DNA from: Amphimedon queenslandica | Taxonomy: Eukaryota > Porifera > Demospongiae > Haplosclerida > Niphatidae | DNA length: 56,632 nt | NCBI RefSeq assembly: GCF_000090795.2 | Contig: NW_003546304.1 | Coordinates: 133,970 to 190,601 of the forward strand | Direction of reading: 5' to 3' | Shown here: in pieces, positions 34,264 through 47,400 of the stretch | Numbering within the stretch: position 1 is the stretch's first letter | Layout: every line of letters starts with the position of its first letter | Notes under the pieces: model-generated | Seen by the model: the letters and a program-made list of their open reading frames with translations, nothing else | Database searches by the model: none | What the model was told of the DNA's origin: nothing | Position numbers and translations under genes: made by a program

Positions 34264-34545
34264 TCTGGGTAACTTTAGAGAAAATTAACTTCGGCAAACT
34301 GGCATTTTTATAGCCATTTTCCAAATGATGCAGAAGCACATGGCCACAAGTACAAGTAATGACGTCATCAAAATATGTGGGTGGGTGTGCTGTTATGCTG
34401 TATAAACACGCATGTACATATTTTAATGTTTATCAAAATCTATTATTGCAACTGAGTTATTTGTTTCTTAATCACCAAATTAAAACCCACCAATCACCAA
34501 AATTTTAACAATTTGCCGAAATTAGCTACATTACTGAAATATGTA
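34264..34545. repeat. Foldback element (GGAAATTTTGGAGG family, diverged)
   Basis: CGGCAAACTGGCATTTTTAT and AAAACCCACCAATCACCAAA match the 33221-33500 copy in order and spacing. Confidence 0.55.
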
Positions 34546-34625
34546 TTTTTGTTTCTTTAGGACGTCTTATCATTACTATATCCTGATCCTAGGGCTTGGC
34601 AATGGAGGCCTCTTAGGCCTGCAGC

Positions 34626-34806
34626 AAGCCAAGGCAGGCCAGGCTAATTGAGGCCAAGGCAGGCCAGGCTAATTGAGGCCAAGGCAGGCCAGGCTAATTG
34701 AGGCCAAGGCAGGCCAGGCTAATTGAGGCCAAGGCAGGCCAGGCTAATTGAGGCCAAAGCAGGCCCAGGCTAATTGAGGCCAAGGCAGGCCCAGGCTAAT
34801 TGAGGC
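34626..34806. repeat. GC-rich 25-bp minisatellite, about seven units
   Basis: The unit AGGCAGGCCAGGCTAATTGA plus GGCCA is repeated head to tail with one-base length changes in the last copies (AGGCCCAGG). It is the most GC-rich block of the surrounding 20 kb and is free of genes. Confidence 0.95.
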
Positions 34807-34929
34807 CTCAAGACTTCCAGTCTTGATCTGTCCACATACTTTAGAATAACTGTAGAGAAGAACGCTGATGGAAATTCCCTCCACTAGATGCATAGTTATT
34901 AAAACACAGGTTATTTCACCACCAAACAC

Positions 34930-35250
34930 AAGAATTGGCAAATATAATTAAAAGAGATACTAGCTTTGAAGCAATGAAATATGCAAAAGTTTTCCATTAC
35001 AGACAGTGTCGGTTTTGCAGCTCTGCAACAAAATAATAATAATAATCGGAAGTACAAAGTACATGACTTTTTTTTACAAATAATGTATCATTTTATAGTT
35101 TCAAAATCTATGCTATACAAGCTAAGCATGCCAATTTGCCAACTTTGCTCAGCATTGTATCGAGTTACTGGCTCGGAGAAGAGGGACAAGAGTAAGGTAA
35201 GCAACAGCTCCAGAGACATCTTTCTCTCTATAAGCCAGAAGAGAATGAAA
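34930..35250. repeat. Dispersed segmental duplicate (other copy 27185-27490)
   Basis: It is the second copy of the block described at 27185-27490. It also carries one copy of the dispersed GACAGTGTCGG motif. Confidence 0.75.
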
Positions 35251-35404
35251 TTAAAGCATCTGAAGCTTACGGTGCCTTGACTATGTTATTGCATAAAAGA
35301 AAGAAAAGTATTTCCAACACATGACAGTGTTGAGTTAATCATCACTTTATTTTTAGAGTGCCATCAAAGTTTATTTGTTCTTTTGTTTTCAGTAATACAT
35401 TCAA

Positions 35405-35560
35405 AGAGAGGAGGAAGCTGCCAAATGGAGGAAAGTGGCTATTCAGTTAAAGGAATACTTCTCTTCTTACATCGAAAAAGAAATGGCACTGACACCCAAC
35501 CTGCTGAAATTCAGGTCCCATATTAGTGACTGTAAAAGTCAGCTCTCTGCCAAACAGGTA
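35405..35560 (+). other. Possible orphan exon, unrecognised
   Basis: A 50-codon open stretch (EEEAAKWRKVAIQLKEYF ... SHISDCKSQLSAKQ) is followed by a GT dinucleotide at a codon boundary (CAG|GTATAG) and preceded by a pyrimidine-rich CTTTTGTTTTCAG. Composition is protein-like and helical. I cannot connect it to other exons, and an in-frame TAA lies just after the best acceptor. Confidence 0.25.
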
Positions 35561-36172
35561 TAGGACAAGATCAGAAACATGATTCAGCATCAAGAGAGGG
35601 TTTAATAACGGCATTGGGGTTACCCAGCTTAGTTTAATCACTTTTACATTTAATCATTTTTGTTTATGCTATGAGGCTATATATTATAACATTTCTAGTT
35701 ATTACAATTAAGTGCCAAAAGTTGATAGACTATCATGAAAGTGAAACTCAATACGTCTCAATTAGTAATCTCACTGAGAAAAGTTAGCTGGAGCTAGAAT
35801 GTTTAGAAAAGTTGCATCAGTAGTAAATTATGCAAATTAGTTGGTTTATGCCACTCCATTACTGAACCAGGCACAATTATCACTGCCTGAAAGATCTAAT
35901 GTTCCCTTGCCTTGTATAAGACAATGGAGAATGCATCAGTACCACATTGGCACACTTGTCACTAATGGTACAGCAAATTACATGCTCCTTAAAGAGAGGT
36001 AAACACTGGAGTATACAGAAAGTAGACACAGAAATGCGATTGTAAACAGGTATTACATATTCATAGTTGGTCACCAAATCTAAGCTTATAAAAAGAGTAA
36101 AAATCAGAGTGGCTCTACTATAGTTCTGTTTATTCTCCAGTGCAAGTATCATACCTTTTTATAATCCTTAAT

Positions 36173-37095
36173 GGCCAAGCTCCTTAAGAAAGATTTTTCT
36201 TTCTTTGAAGATCTCGAGTTGCCCAAGATTTTGAACATGGAGTGTCTAGTTTGTCTTGGCACTCCACTAGAAAATCCTTACCTGTGCACATAATTTCTGT
36301 GGTGACTGTAATTTCAGTGCACACAAGATAGTAATGGGCCATCTCCCATGTTTAAGGCAAAGGTACTTGAGGCAATTCCTGACAAGACTTCAGAGAGGTA
36401 CGAACTAGCCCAGAAACTACAATTGCCTCAAGGTACTATAGGGAAAGGCTGGGACATAGAGTGCCCACTTTGTCATAGCCTATGATATAACCCTTACCAG
36501 GTGAGATGTTGTGGGCAAAAATTTTTTGGGGACTGTATTAGGCCAGAACAAATAAGTGGCAAGCCGCACGAACTAGCCCAGAAACTTCAATTGCCTCAAG
36601 GTACTATAGGGAAAGGCTGGGACATAGAGTGCCCACTTTGTCATAGCCTATGATATAACCTTTACCCGGTGAGATGTTGTGGGCAAAAATTTTTTGGGGA
36701 CTGTATTAGCCCAGAACAAATAAGTGGCAAGCCATGTCCTACATGATCAGAGGAGAGCTTCGAATCCATATCTAACAAGCAGTGCAATCGAACAATAAAC
36801 GGGTTGCAGGTGTACTGCAAAAAACAAGAAGAATGGCTGCACCTGGCAAGGAGATTTGAAAGATAGGTTAACTCATATCAATGAGGAGGGCTCTTTTTTC
36901 TTTGTTTCGAGTAAAGTGCAATGCCAGCAGGACTTTTGCCAGTTTGAATACGTAACTTACAAATGTCTGCAGAAAATGCAACATCAATATTTTAAACATT
37001 ATCAAACTAATGAATGCCTTTAACGCCTGTTTACATGTCATTGTGGGAAGGAAGGTACATTCCACTCACTGAAAGCTGAGCCCAGCAGACAAGAA
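36173..37095 (+). pseudogene. TRAF-like (RING + zf-TRAF) ligase relic with duplicated RING exon
   Basis: A first RING half (MECLVCLGTPLENPYL, then CAHNFCGDC one frame off) lies near 36238-36320. It is followed by two copies of a 168-bp block (36402 and 36570), each encoding GWDIECPLCHSL, an in-frame TGA, then YNPYQVRCCGQKFFGDCI. After the second copy the reading continues EESFESISNKQCNRTINGLQ and, with a frame change, NGCTWQGDLKDRLTHINEEG, a TRAF-type zinc finger, and further Cys/His-rich sequence to about 37095. The stops and shifts mark a dead gene. In life the family links membrane receptors to ubiquitin signalling. Confidence 0.6.
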
Positions 37096-37099
37096 AAGT

Positions 37100-38510
37100 C
37101 ATGAATACACCATGAGATTGCACATTCCATCATGAAGGAACAATTTGACACCGTCAGGTGACAAAAAAGCCTTCATGAATCAGGTGAAATTTTAAAAAAT
37201 AATGATAATATTCTTCACAGATGTTCACAGATGCTGGTGTAAAGGCTCTCACATAATTTTGTAGTTTTCACCAGATCACTAAAATTAGCTTCGATTGCCA
37301 GTCAATGGAAGATGATTGGCTATCACGGAATGATGGGATCAATAACCTTCAGCTCAACTAACAGTTATTCATCAGCTGGTCATGCTTTTCAAAGATGGTG
37401 CTGCCATTGAAGTATTATGGAAACTATGCCCAGTCCAAATGAACCAGGGACATCAAGGTACTTCATTTATTTTGACCGAGACACCCTGGAGCTTGTCAGG
37501 TTTAAAGAAAATCTGATAAGCTTTGACAGTGGACACAAGAGTGAACCTGATATGCATCAGATAAGTTCAGATTACGCATGGACTACAGTACCTGTTTCAT
37601 AATGAAATATCATCATTATTATGAGCACTGTATCATTAATTAGGCATCATTTATTAAGTATAGAACATGAGGGAGTAGACTATGGATCAATATAGCATGA
37701 GTTAGCTATACTGGCCTCAAGACCCAATCCTGAGTGCTACAGCAAAGAAAACCATCAACTGATCCATAGCAAAAGCCACTGGCCAAGTGTATGTACCATA
37801 ATTGTCAGATGTATTATGCTATGATAAAAAACTAAGAGCCCCACACACTGACAAGGCATCTACAGTAATCTTCTTGATACACGAAAATCGCGGATTATTT
37901 GTTAAAGTAGATAAAACTGTTAGAAACAACACTATGGAGCCGCAACAAGAAGTATTATAGACTGATTACTGGTAGCATTTCACTTTACATTGGAGGTACT
38001 CCATCTTCCGTCAAACCAGGGCTCTAAGTGATAAGAAAGAACTTCCAACACAAGCAAAAAGGAGTTTCACAACATCTAAAAATTAAATGCAATATCAATA
38101 TCAGTGAGCAGAAAATATCTAGTTTTGAAAATATAGATGGATTTCTGGAAGACATGGAATCTACTGAATCATACCTAGTCTACAGTGAGGCTGTTTTATA
38201 GTCTGTGATTATGGTTGCATGTTCCTTAAGCTTCCATTAAACACAGTTATCAAATCAAGATTCAATAATATCACAAAGCCTCCTTGCCATTGTAGCTCTA
38301 AATCTAATTGGTATTGGAAAATTCTTAATCATAATGACCAAGATGTAGAACAGGATTGGTCCAATCACTTTTTTGTGGATCTTAATAATGGTAGCATAAA
38401 CTTAACACTTATTTGAGAAGCAGTTTCATTTAAAAGCTTGAGTTTTCTATCAGATTATCTATAATTATCTTATAAATTCTTGGCAGAAAAGATGAATCTG
38501 CTATGATAGA
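37100..38510. other. No supportable gene
   Basis: It contains one copy of the dispersed motif (37141-37171) and a 61-codon frame at 37417-37602 (METMPSPNEPGTSRYFIYFD...) that looks protein-like. That frame has no neighbouring exon or recognised family. A later frame near 38110-38200 (FENIDGFLEDMESTES) is similarly isolated. Both may be decayed gene pieces. Confidence 0.3.
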
Positions 38511-40510
38511 AAAACAACTAGTATAATTGGCAATGAGATCAGTACTGCTAACAGGAATCGTACTAGTATATACCAGCTACAGTTCACCCTTTTCTCCTCC
38601 ATTTTTTGTTGCTATAATAATGTTTAATGTCATTTTTATGCTCCTTCCTGTCCTCTCCTTTTGTAATTTTGTGTCCATCTCTCCTCCTTTTAGTAGTGAT
38701 GAAAGAGTTGGCAGCCTACAGCTTACAATGACCATTTGCTGATAATGACAATGAATACCACTGGAGACTCAATGATCACAACTTCAAACAGCAGTATCAT
38801 TGTAATAGATAAACAACCACTATCAGCAATAATGAGATCAGTAGTCCTAACAAGAACTACACTAGTATATACCAGCTACAGTGCACCCTTATCTCCTCCA
38901 CTTTTGTAATAATAATTTTAAATGTAATTTTTCTATGCTCAAAGAGTTTGCAGCTCAAGGCTTACAATGACCAATTCCTGATAATCAAGGAATGCTACTG
39001 GAGACTCAATGATCACGACTTCAAACAGCAGTATCATTGTAATAGAGAAACAACCACTATCAGCAATAATGAGATCAGTACTTCTAACAGGAGTCATACT
39101 AAGGTCCATTTGTGTTCACCTGAGCCCTAGTTTTCTTGCAATATCTTTTGACTTACAGTTCCTATTGTAAAAATAAACATACCTGTGCATTCCTCTCCTT
39201 TTGCCGCATCTATTGTGATACTCAAGAAGCAGCTATAGCTCTTTAGCTTCAAGTTGGTTGTATAACCCATGCAGAAAGTACAGCCATACTTTTCCTAATA
39301 TTATTGCATTGTGTTAATTATTGGGTGGGGTCTGTAATCACTTCCTGGGCTCAGGTGAATGCAAATGGACTTTAGTTTATACCAGCTACATGTACAGTGC
39401 ACCACTCTCTCCTACCCTTTTTGCTATAATAATGTTTAATGCAATTTCCATGCTCCACTTCCTCTCCTCCTTTTTGCAGTGATGAAAGAGTTCACAGCTC
39501 ACGGCTTTAAATGATAATGACAATGAATGTCACTGGAGACTCAATGATCATTGTAATAAAGAAACAATTAACAATAATGAGATCAGTACTGCTAACAGGA
39601 ATCGTACTAGTATATATCAGCTACAGTGCACCCTCTCTCCTTCCCGTTTTGTTGCTATAATAATGTTCAATGTCATTTTTATGCTCCTTCCTGTCCTCCC
39701 CTTTGGAAGTGTATGTCCATCTCTCCTCCTTTTAGTAGTGATGAAGAGTTGGCAGCTTACAACAACCAGTTGCTGATGACAATGAATACCACTGGAGACT
39801 CAATGATTACGACTTCAAACAACAGTATCGTTGTAATAGAGAAACAACCACTATCAGCAATAATGAGATCAGTAGTCCTAACAAGAACTACACTAGTATA
39901 TACCAGCTACAGTGCAAACATCTCTGCTCCCCTTTTGTTATAATAATAATTTTAAATGTAATTTCTATGCTCAAAGAGTTTGTAGCTCAAAGCTTACAAT
40001 GATCAATTGCTGATAATCAAGGAATGCCACTGGAGACTCAATGATCATTGTAATATAAAAACAATTAAAAATAATGAGATCAGAACTCCTAACAGGAATC
40101 GTACTAGTATATACCAGCTAGAGTGCACCCTCTCTCCTCCCCTTTTCTATAATAATGTTAAATGTATAGTTCTATGTTCACTTTTCTCTCCTCCTTTTTG
40201 TTGTAATGAAAGAGTTGGTAGCCTACAGCTTACAATGACCAATTGGTGATAATGACAAGGAATGCCACTGGAGACTCAATGATCACGACTTCAAACAGCA
40301 GTATCATTGTAATAGAGAAACAACTATAATATCAGTATAATAGGATCACGACTACTAACAGGAATCATGCTCATACCAGCTCCAGTTAAAAGAATTGGCA
40401 GCTAATGGCTTTTAAGGACCAACTGCAGATAATGACAATTGACAATGAATGCCACTGGAGATTTAATTATCTAGAAACTATTGAAGTACCACGTGGATTA
40501 AATGAACGCA
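38510..40510. repeat. Degenerate tandem array (about 240-300 bp units)
   Basis: Words such as ACTAGTATATACCAGCTACA (about 38566, 38865, 39605, 39892 and 40110), GGAGACTCAATGATCACGAC and CACTATCAGCAATAATGAGA return in the same order through 2 kb. Units have internal deletions. A further copy is at 27690-28180. All open frames here are repeat artefacts. Confidence 0.85.
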
Positions 40511-40723
40511 TCCACCGAGTCTTAAAAAGTGCCATACAGCTTTTAAATTAGAAAAATTATATGCAATTATTATGAAGACTTTCCATAAGTTGTTTCCCTT
40601 CACCGTTTCTGCTATTGTGCAGTTAAGAGCTTCTACTTGTTTCTCTTGCTTTCTTATTTGAGCAAACTCAAGTATAACATTACTGTGAAAGTACTATTAT
40701 ACTAGGCGAATGTAAAACATTGA

Positions 40724-41334
40724 GGGGCGAGCAAAACGATTAACATTTCTATTAGCAATATACAATGTTTATATAGACAATGATCGACAATGATGTAGTG
40801 GCTATTATAAATGTTGAGTGTCGATGTCAATACACTAATGCAGAATTTGCAAGCATGGAAGGAATTTCATAGTTTCTAGCTTTGAGTGAAGAATCTCTGC
40901 AGTTATATAGATCTAGGATGGAAGATGGTTGGTCTCAGAAGCCAGAAGGAGAGTCCATTTGTTGTCTTTGGGTGTGACAAGACCATCTCTAGCATTTCTC
41001 CGTATTGGACCTCCTCGCTCTTTTCTCCTCCTCACACTCATAACGAAGAAGTCGACGAGCTTCACGAGCATCTTCTTGTGAATTACTCATGCTTTAAGCT
41101 TCAGCTTCTCTTGTTTTTTGAATACTCTTGTCTCTTGAACTCCTCAGTCTCGTCCAGTGATTACTGAAGTTGCTCTTTGTTTTTGCACGTGGTACCGTAA
41201 TTATCAAAATTATTATTTTAAAATGTGATTATTATTTTTTATAGACGCATAAATAGAGGTGACATACATGTACAAACAAACAAACAAACAGACATACTCG
41301 ACTCGACTATGTGGGGCTTGCTTTTGCTCGCCCC
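40724..41334. mobile_element. MITE-like element with GGGGCGAGC ends, copy 2
   Basis: The left end is GGGGCGAGCAAAACG. The right end is inverted GGGGCGAGCAAAAGCAAGCC. The AATGTARAACATTRA flank to the left is shared with the 3177-3763 copy, so the element may start slightly earlier. The 93-codon frame inside has no support. Confidence 0.6.
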
Positions 41335-41548
41335 AATTAATCAAGAAGTGAATTAATTTTTAAGTGATTATAACACTTAGGGGCAAGGGTCAGAAAGTTT
41401 TAATATCAAAAAATAAAACACTACTATGAGGAAGAATCTCAAGTTTCTCCAGGGTCTACTCTCCTCCAAATGAACTGCAACAAGTTATACATGTTTCAGC
41501 TGTGTCACCCATCAATCAATGCTGTGATTTCTTATGTAAATACAGTGT

Positions 41549-41737
41549 AAGGCTTAGTACACAATATCATGCGTTGCGACAGGAAGAGCACCTGAAGTGC
41601 CGTACAAACACTGTCGTACAAACACTGCGAGTTAACGCATGAGTTGACCAAAGTTCAACTCTTGCATTATTGACGCGCATGCCATTGGTTTGTACAGCAC
41701 TTCCGGTCGCAAGGCTGATATTGTGTACTAGGCTTAA
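41549..41737. mobile_element. Short MITE with about 38-bp inverted ends
   Basis: TAGTACACAATATCATGCGT followed by TGCGACAGGAAG on the left is mirrored on the right by TAGTACACAATATCAGCCTT and TGCGACCGGAAG. GTACAAACACTG is tandemly repeated inside. Confidence 0.7.
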
Positions 41738-42573
41738 GCTTTCTAGCAGGAAAATAAGACAGACATCAGTACTGTGTAAAGGGACTGTCACCAAATATTC
41801 AACATTCCTAGTGGCTACTGCATAGAATACCAAGTGAGGAATACAATTCCTCATTCTGTAAAATTCCATCAGACCAGATCAAAGATAAAATATTAGAAAA
41901 ATTGTGATCAGTGACTGCTCCAGAAACTTGATATATGAAAGAAATGTGCTCCAAGTATTGGAGTAAAATACTCCCGGCATAATAATTGAACTCTGGAACA
42001 ATTAATTTCTGACATAGAGGTTGTGGAGTTTTAAAATAATGTTCAAAGAATCTGAGATTAAATCCCTGTACAAGCCTTATAAACAATCTTAGGATGAACT
42101 ACACATAATGATGATGATGAAAGCTCTTTTATTACATGACGGTGTCAAACCATTCCTTCACAAAAGAGAAAAATGAGCTTATAAAACCTATATACCAAGT
42201 TACCAATGCCAATAAATTTAAAAAAGACTCAATTTAGACTTAACTATTAAGTCAACTGTTCATTCTCCACCACCAATTTGGTCCACTACATCATTAAAAT
42301 ATATTCTAAAGCAATTTAAATAATCAATTACAACAAAAAATCCTCAATTAAGACCTTTTTGGATCATTCCACTTACCATAAATATTCCCTCATTCTTCCT
42401 GCATGGCCCATGGTTCCAAATAGATAGTTTGAAGGCCAAAAATTTCAATGACTGTTAAGAAAGATATTCAACCATTCACTGAAGCCAGAAGCAATGAAGC
42501 TTTACAGCATTACTCATACAATAATGTGCTCAAAATGAAATGCAATACGTACAGTTTATCTGATACTAAACTT

Positions 42574-42726
42574 AAGGCCTTCATACACAAGGCAAGTTGT
42601 TGCTAGCAACCAAGCAACATGTTGCCATAAAACAGAACAGCTTTCTATTCTTGGCAACATATATTCCTTACAAGACCAAAGTAACCACAATTGTTGCTAG
42701 CAACAAGTTGGCTCGTATTAAGGCTT
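42574..42726. mobile_element. Short MITE with GTTGCTAGCAAC-containing inverted ends
   Basis: AGTTGTTGCTAGCAACCAAG on the left is mirrored by GTTGCTAGCAACAAGTTGG on the right. The outer ends are AAGGCCTTCATAC and inverted AAGCCTTAATACGAG. The length of about 150 bp leaves no coding capacity. Confidence 0.65.
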
Positions 42727-43323
42727 TTTAGGCATAAATGAATCTGTTACAACACCCCACTCAAATTTATAATCACCTCACCATCTGTGATTAGAAATAT
42801 GATATATTTCTGGGATGTTATAACATATGCCTGTTATAGCAGAAGCCCAGCCATATAATAGGAGTAGGAAGCTCTCAAAAATCCCTATATATGATCTAGC
42901 TGCATATGTTACTTATTAATGAGCTGCCATTTTCACAATGTTTGTGTGGCATAATGGCTCTATTAATAGTAACCTCATTAAAGTATGCAGGCAGTTTGGG
43001 CCCTTACTCTCCTGTGAGCTCCTGATATCAATCAATGATAGCACAATATCAGTGCACATTGAGCTCACAGTAACTAAAGCCTAAGATATACTACAGGCAA
43101 CATGTTGCTGGCCTTGGTCAGCCATCTTGGTCAGCTATGTGGCTGGATTGTCACAAATAATTTATTAGAAAATGACTGAAATAATCTCTTGTGGGACCAC
43201 CAAAGTCAATCATTGTCCATGTCCTTACCTGGCTCAAGAAGAAAGGCTTTGACAAGCAGCTCTGCTCATACAGACTGGACTCTAGCTCTTCTGGACTATA
43301 GATACATATGGTTGGATATAATT

Positions 43324-43860
43324 TATATTTAATTGCATATCCAGGTTTCCAACAGGAATAGCCATTTGGTACTAATGTTACGAATGCTCCTAGTATGATG
43401 CTTAATAGCAACATGCCATGAGAGAGCACGTTATTTTGTTATGCAATAAATTTTGACCAATTCTGATCAAAAATTGATTTTTAAAATATACTTAGATTAC
43501 TATAAGTTAACTGGTTCTTACAAAAGATGGTAGCTTGGAAAGTACTTGTTTTCGCCATTGCTCTGGAATTGAATCAAAGACCACAGTTATATTTAATTGC
43601 ATATCCAGAGTTTCCAACAGGATTAGCCATTTGGTACTAATGTTACGAATGCTCCTAGTATGATGCTTAATAGCAACATGCCACGAGAGATCACGTTATT
43701 TTGTTATGCAAAGAATTTCGAGCAATTTTGATCAAAAGTTGATTTTTCAGAAATTTTAAAATATACTTAGATTACTATAAGATAACTGGTTCTTACAAAA
43801 GATGGTAGCTTGGAAAGTACTTGTTTTCTCCATTGCTCCAAAATTGAATCAAAGATCACA
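43324..43860. repeat. Two tandem 264-bp repeats
   Basis: GCATATCCAG...TTTCCAACAGGA at 43335 recurs at 43599, and the match continues through TACGAATGCTCCTAGTATGA and GATGGTAGCTTGGAAAGTAC. The minus-strand 92-codon frame in copy 1 is not preserved in copy 2. Confidence 0.85.
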
Positions 43861-44490
43861 GTAAAGAATATTTCGTCAAAAATGATTCGAAATGGATTTT
43901 GGATTTTCACAAATTTCTTATACTATAAAAAGTTTAAGCGCTGGTTCCAATTGAAGAGCCAACATTGGTAGGTGCAAGGCCCTTACTAGAATTTTTCTTC
44001 CCGGAAGATGACATCATCATAATTAGCAGATAATTAATAGTTATTTAGTAGTTATAGTTCTTGTCATTAAAATTAGTTTATAGTGATGAATTAAGCATGT
44101 AACATTATTTTGTCAGCCACTTAAGAGACAGGGAGGGTGACCTACAGCTTCTTCTCGATGAGTTACTTTGAAAAACAAAGTTATTTCTTAATAATGAAAT
44201 TACAGAGCTAAAATAATGTTTATTAAATGTTTGAAGACGCACTGCTGCTGCTGCTGTGCTGACTGTTTCGTTTTTTACTTTTCAAGAAACATATTTAATA
44301 GTGCACTAACCATGGCTACTCAGGAAACTCATTGAAAGTAACTTCAATGACTAGTTTAGAGCTTTTCTCAACTGGATTTTCTTCAGAACGAGAAGTTTCA
44401 ACAGGCTCAACCTTAAGAGCATGGCATCATGTTATGTGGGTGTGGTCTGACCACACCTACTTTTTGACCACTCCCACTTCTTAGCCACAT

Positions 44491-47400
44491 TTATGCCCTA
44501 CTTGCAGTATAATCCTGCAGCCGCCTGTAAAATGCTTTTTGCTTTCTTTAGCATCCAACCAAACTAGACTCAAGATTCTATTGTAACTAGAGGACATTTG
44601 GCCTCACGTTTGTGTGTTTTTAGTTGATAGGACTAAGACTACCTCATCCTGACATCAACCAAAGGCTCAGGTCTGCTAACTATGACAGATCAATGATGAA
44701 AACCTTGTTTATATATTATACTCAACTCATTCATATTGATATAAAAAATAATAATTCAAAATAATATCAATGAAGCAAGCCTTAAACCACAAAAAACTCC
44801 ATTAGAAGAGACATAGGACTCACCATTCTGACCGTATCTTTGACAATAGCGACAACCCAGAGAGATTACTCCAATTAGTCGGATAGTCCATGAAATTAAG
44901 AACAACAGATAAGCAGTAAGGGTAATCTACATCATCTAACAAAAAGTGACAATAATAACAACAACAACAACAACAACAACAATAATACAATAATAATAAA
45001 TAGTATGTCATAAAATAATGAAGTTAGGAATAGAATAACGAATAATAATAACAATAACAATACTACCTTCAAGGAGTAATGAATTGACAAGTGCCACAGC
45101 TTCCCTAGATGACGGCTCCAATAAGACAAGGTCTTTCCTAACTTGAGTGATCCTCTCATTATTAGAAGAGTCACTGGTCAGGATTTCAATTAATAACCTA
45201 AAATAAACAACAGCTAACACTTCATTAAAAAAACAAAATTTTTTGGCAAATCGTCAAAAATTTAAATACATGTACATGTACACATATTGATAATATAAGT
45301 CATTGACTTAACATTATTGAACTAGAGAACTGTATAAAATGAAGTGCTTCACCCCTTACCATGTCATGATGCACGTGTACACGAAAACAGATTAAGGGCT
45401 TTACCCAATTTTAATTTGACTTTCTGATACATACATATTATTGATGTCCCTATGGTGTGTGGAAAGTTTGAGCAAAACTACATGTATACAAGTGCCATCA
45501 CTTTACAGGCTACGCAAATTGCAACATAACATGCAACCATTACATGTAACCATTTTGACATGTACAGACCAAATAATAATCATAAAAACAGGGTAGTACC
45601 TGTAAGTTGTCAATTCTTGTGGTCTTGTTAATTTATATTCTTCTAGTAAAGACACAGCCTGATCAGTTCGACCCAGTCTAACAAGAGACTAGAGAGAGAC
45701 AAAAGAGCATATTATTATAAAGAGGAAGGTTACATTCAGTGCTTCCCACAAAACATGCTAATCACTACAATATAATGTTATGTGAAATATGGCATCTGGA
45801 GGAAGTTCTAAAATTACAATTTCAATTGGAATCCGCTTAAACTTTCTGCACAACATAAGCACATGTATATGTATCAGAAAAAATATTATTAACAAAGTAT
45901 TCTCTCCCCTTCATTTTCTGGTAGAATACAGGAACTTTCGCTCAATTTTGGAGTAGCTCCAAAAATTCATAAAAATCCAATTTTGATCATAAGCTGCTTA
46001 AACTTTCTGCACAACTTAAGTACATGTACATGCATCAGAAAAATTATAATAATGAAAAATTCTCTCCTAGCCATTTCAAAAGAAATTTAGATAAAGACCC
46101 ATTTATGCGATATATAGTAGTCCTAATTTTTTAATGTAATAATCCACTAACAAGAAGCTATATGACTGAGCACTATGCCAATATCTTGTGGGAAACCCTG
46201 CTTAACTACATTATCTACAAGAGTAATTACAAGAGTATTATTTTACCTTAACATAGTAAGTCATAAAGAAGCTGTATTCCCCTTCTCCTCCATCGACTAT
46301 ATTTAAATTGGTCCTCATTACATCAAAATACTTGAGCAAGCCATCACAAAGCTTACCAGATCCTTTCTGTAAAAAAAAAAAGATAAATAAATTAACAAAA
46401 AACTAGAAACATGTGACATACATAGTAGTGCCAAGAAGCAGAGTATACAATGTAATATAACGCTACAATTCAGTAGTACTATTACAATATAGGATTACAT
46501 GTACATCATAAAGCAACTGCTGACCTACCAGTCTTACTGAGGCCTTAAACCAGCCTTAATAAAGAACTACAAGAGAATGCTATTCAAGCTTATTCTTAGC
46601 ACCACTCTCTGCTACTATTAACAATCCACAGTTTTTGCCTTCATATCTATTGTAGAATTAGACTGTGCACTGTACACTGGGCAAGCTCAAAGTGATAGAT
46701 TGATAGTACAGGTGTGAGATATTTCATTAAAGATGCATTAGGTCTCATTAGCAATAAAAGCAACAGCATACCAGACTAATGGAAATGGGCAGGCTTGGCA
46801 ATCAAAACCAAAACCACAGGGAAACACCCAACAAAAAATATAATTTTATGACAATGAAAGCTGAACAACCTTGATGAATCCTTCTTCCTTCCATAACATG
46901 TAAGCAATGACACCTCCATAACCTTGAAATAAAGGACTGGGACTAAACTGATCCATTGAAGCATTGCTGTAATGAAAATAACAATGAATACTCCTAATAA
47001 TCATTGTTATTATACTGTACCTCAATATAACTTCAAAAGCTTCTTTAGTCATACCTTTAAGAATTAGTATATAAATAAGCTCAAGCCCATTCTGAATTTT
47101 CTGTTAAAGGACATACTATAATAAAGATAACAGGTAGTAATTATCACAAATAAAGCAATGACCATTTCTTAAAATACATCCATCATTAAAATACAACCAC
47201 TTACAAACTGAGGCATTGCTATGAACTGCTGCTTGAGGAACTTTAATAAATCGAGAAACACCTCATCATTACAACTATACTCATGAAGCATCAGCTCACG
47301 TGTGACCTAAAAGAATAAAACCACATGTACATGTACATAACTACAATAACACCGCATGTACATGTACATAACTATGTATACATGCATGTATTGACTTATC

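Noticed and set aside
40886..41167. 93-codon plus frame
   Set aside because: It lies inside the GGGGCGAGC-ended element without similarity to a transposase or conservation in the other copy.
44316..44411. 31-codon minus frame VEPVETSRSEENPVEK ... as last exon of the TAF1A-like gene
   Set aside because: The phase does not fit the preceding exon (ends in phase 2), whereas the exon at 44524-44491 fits and ends in a stop.
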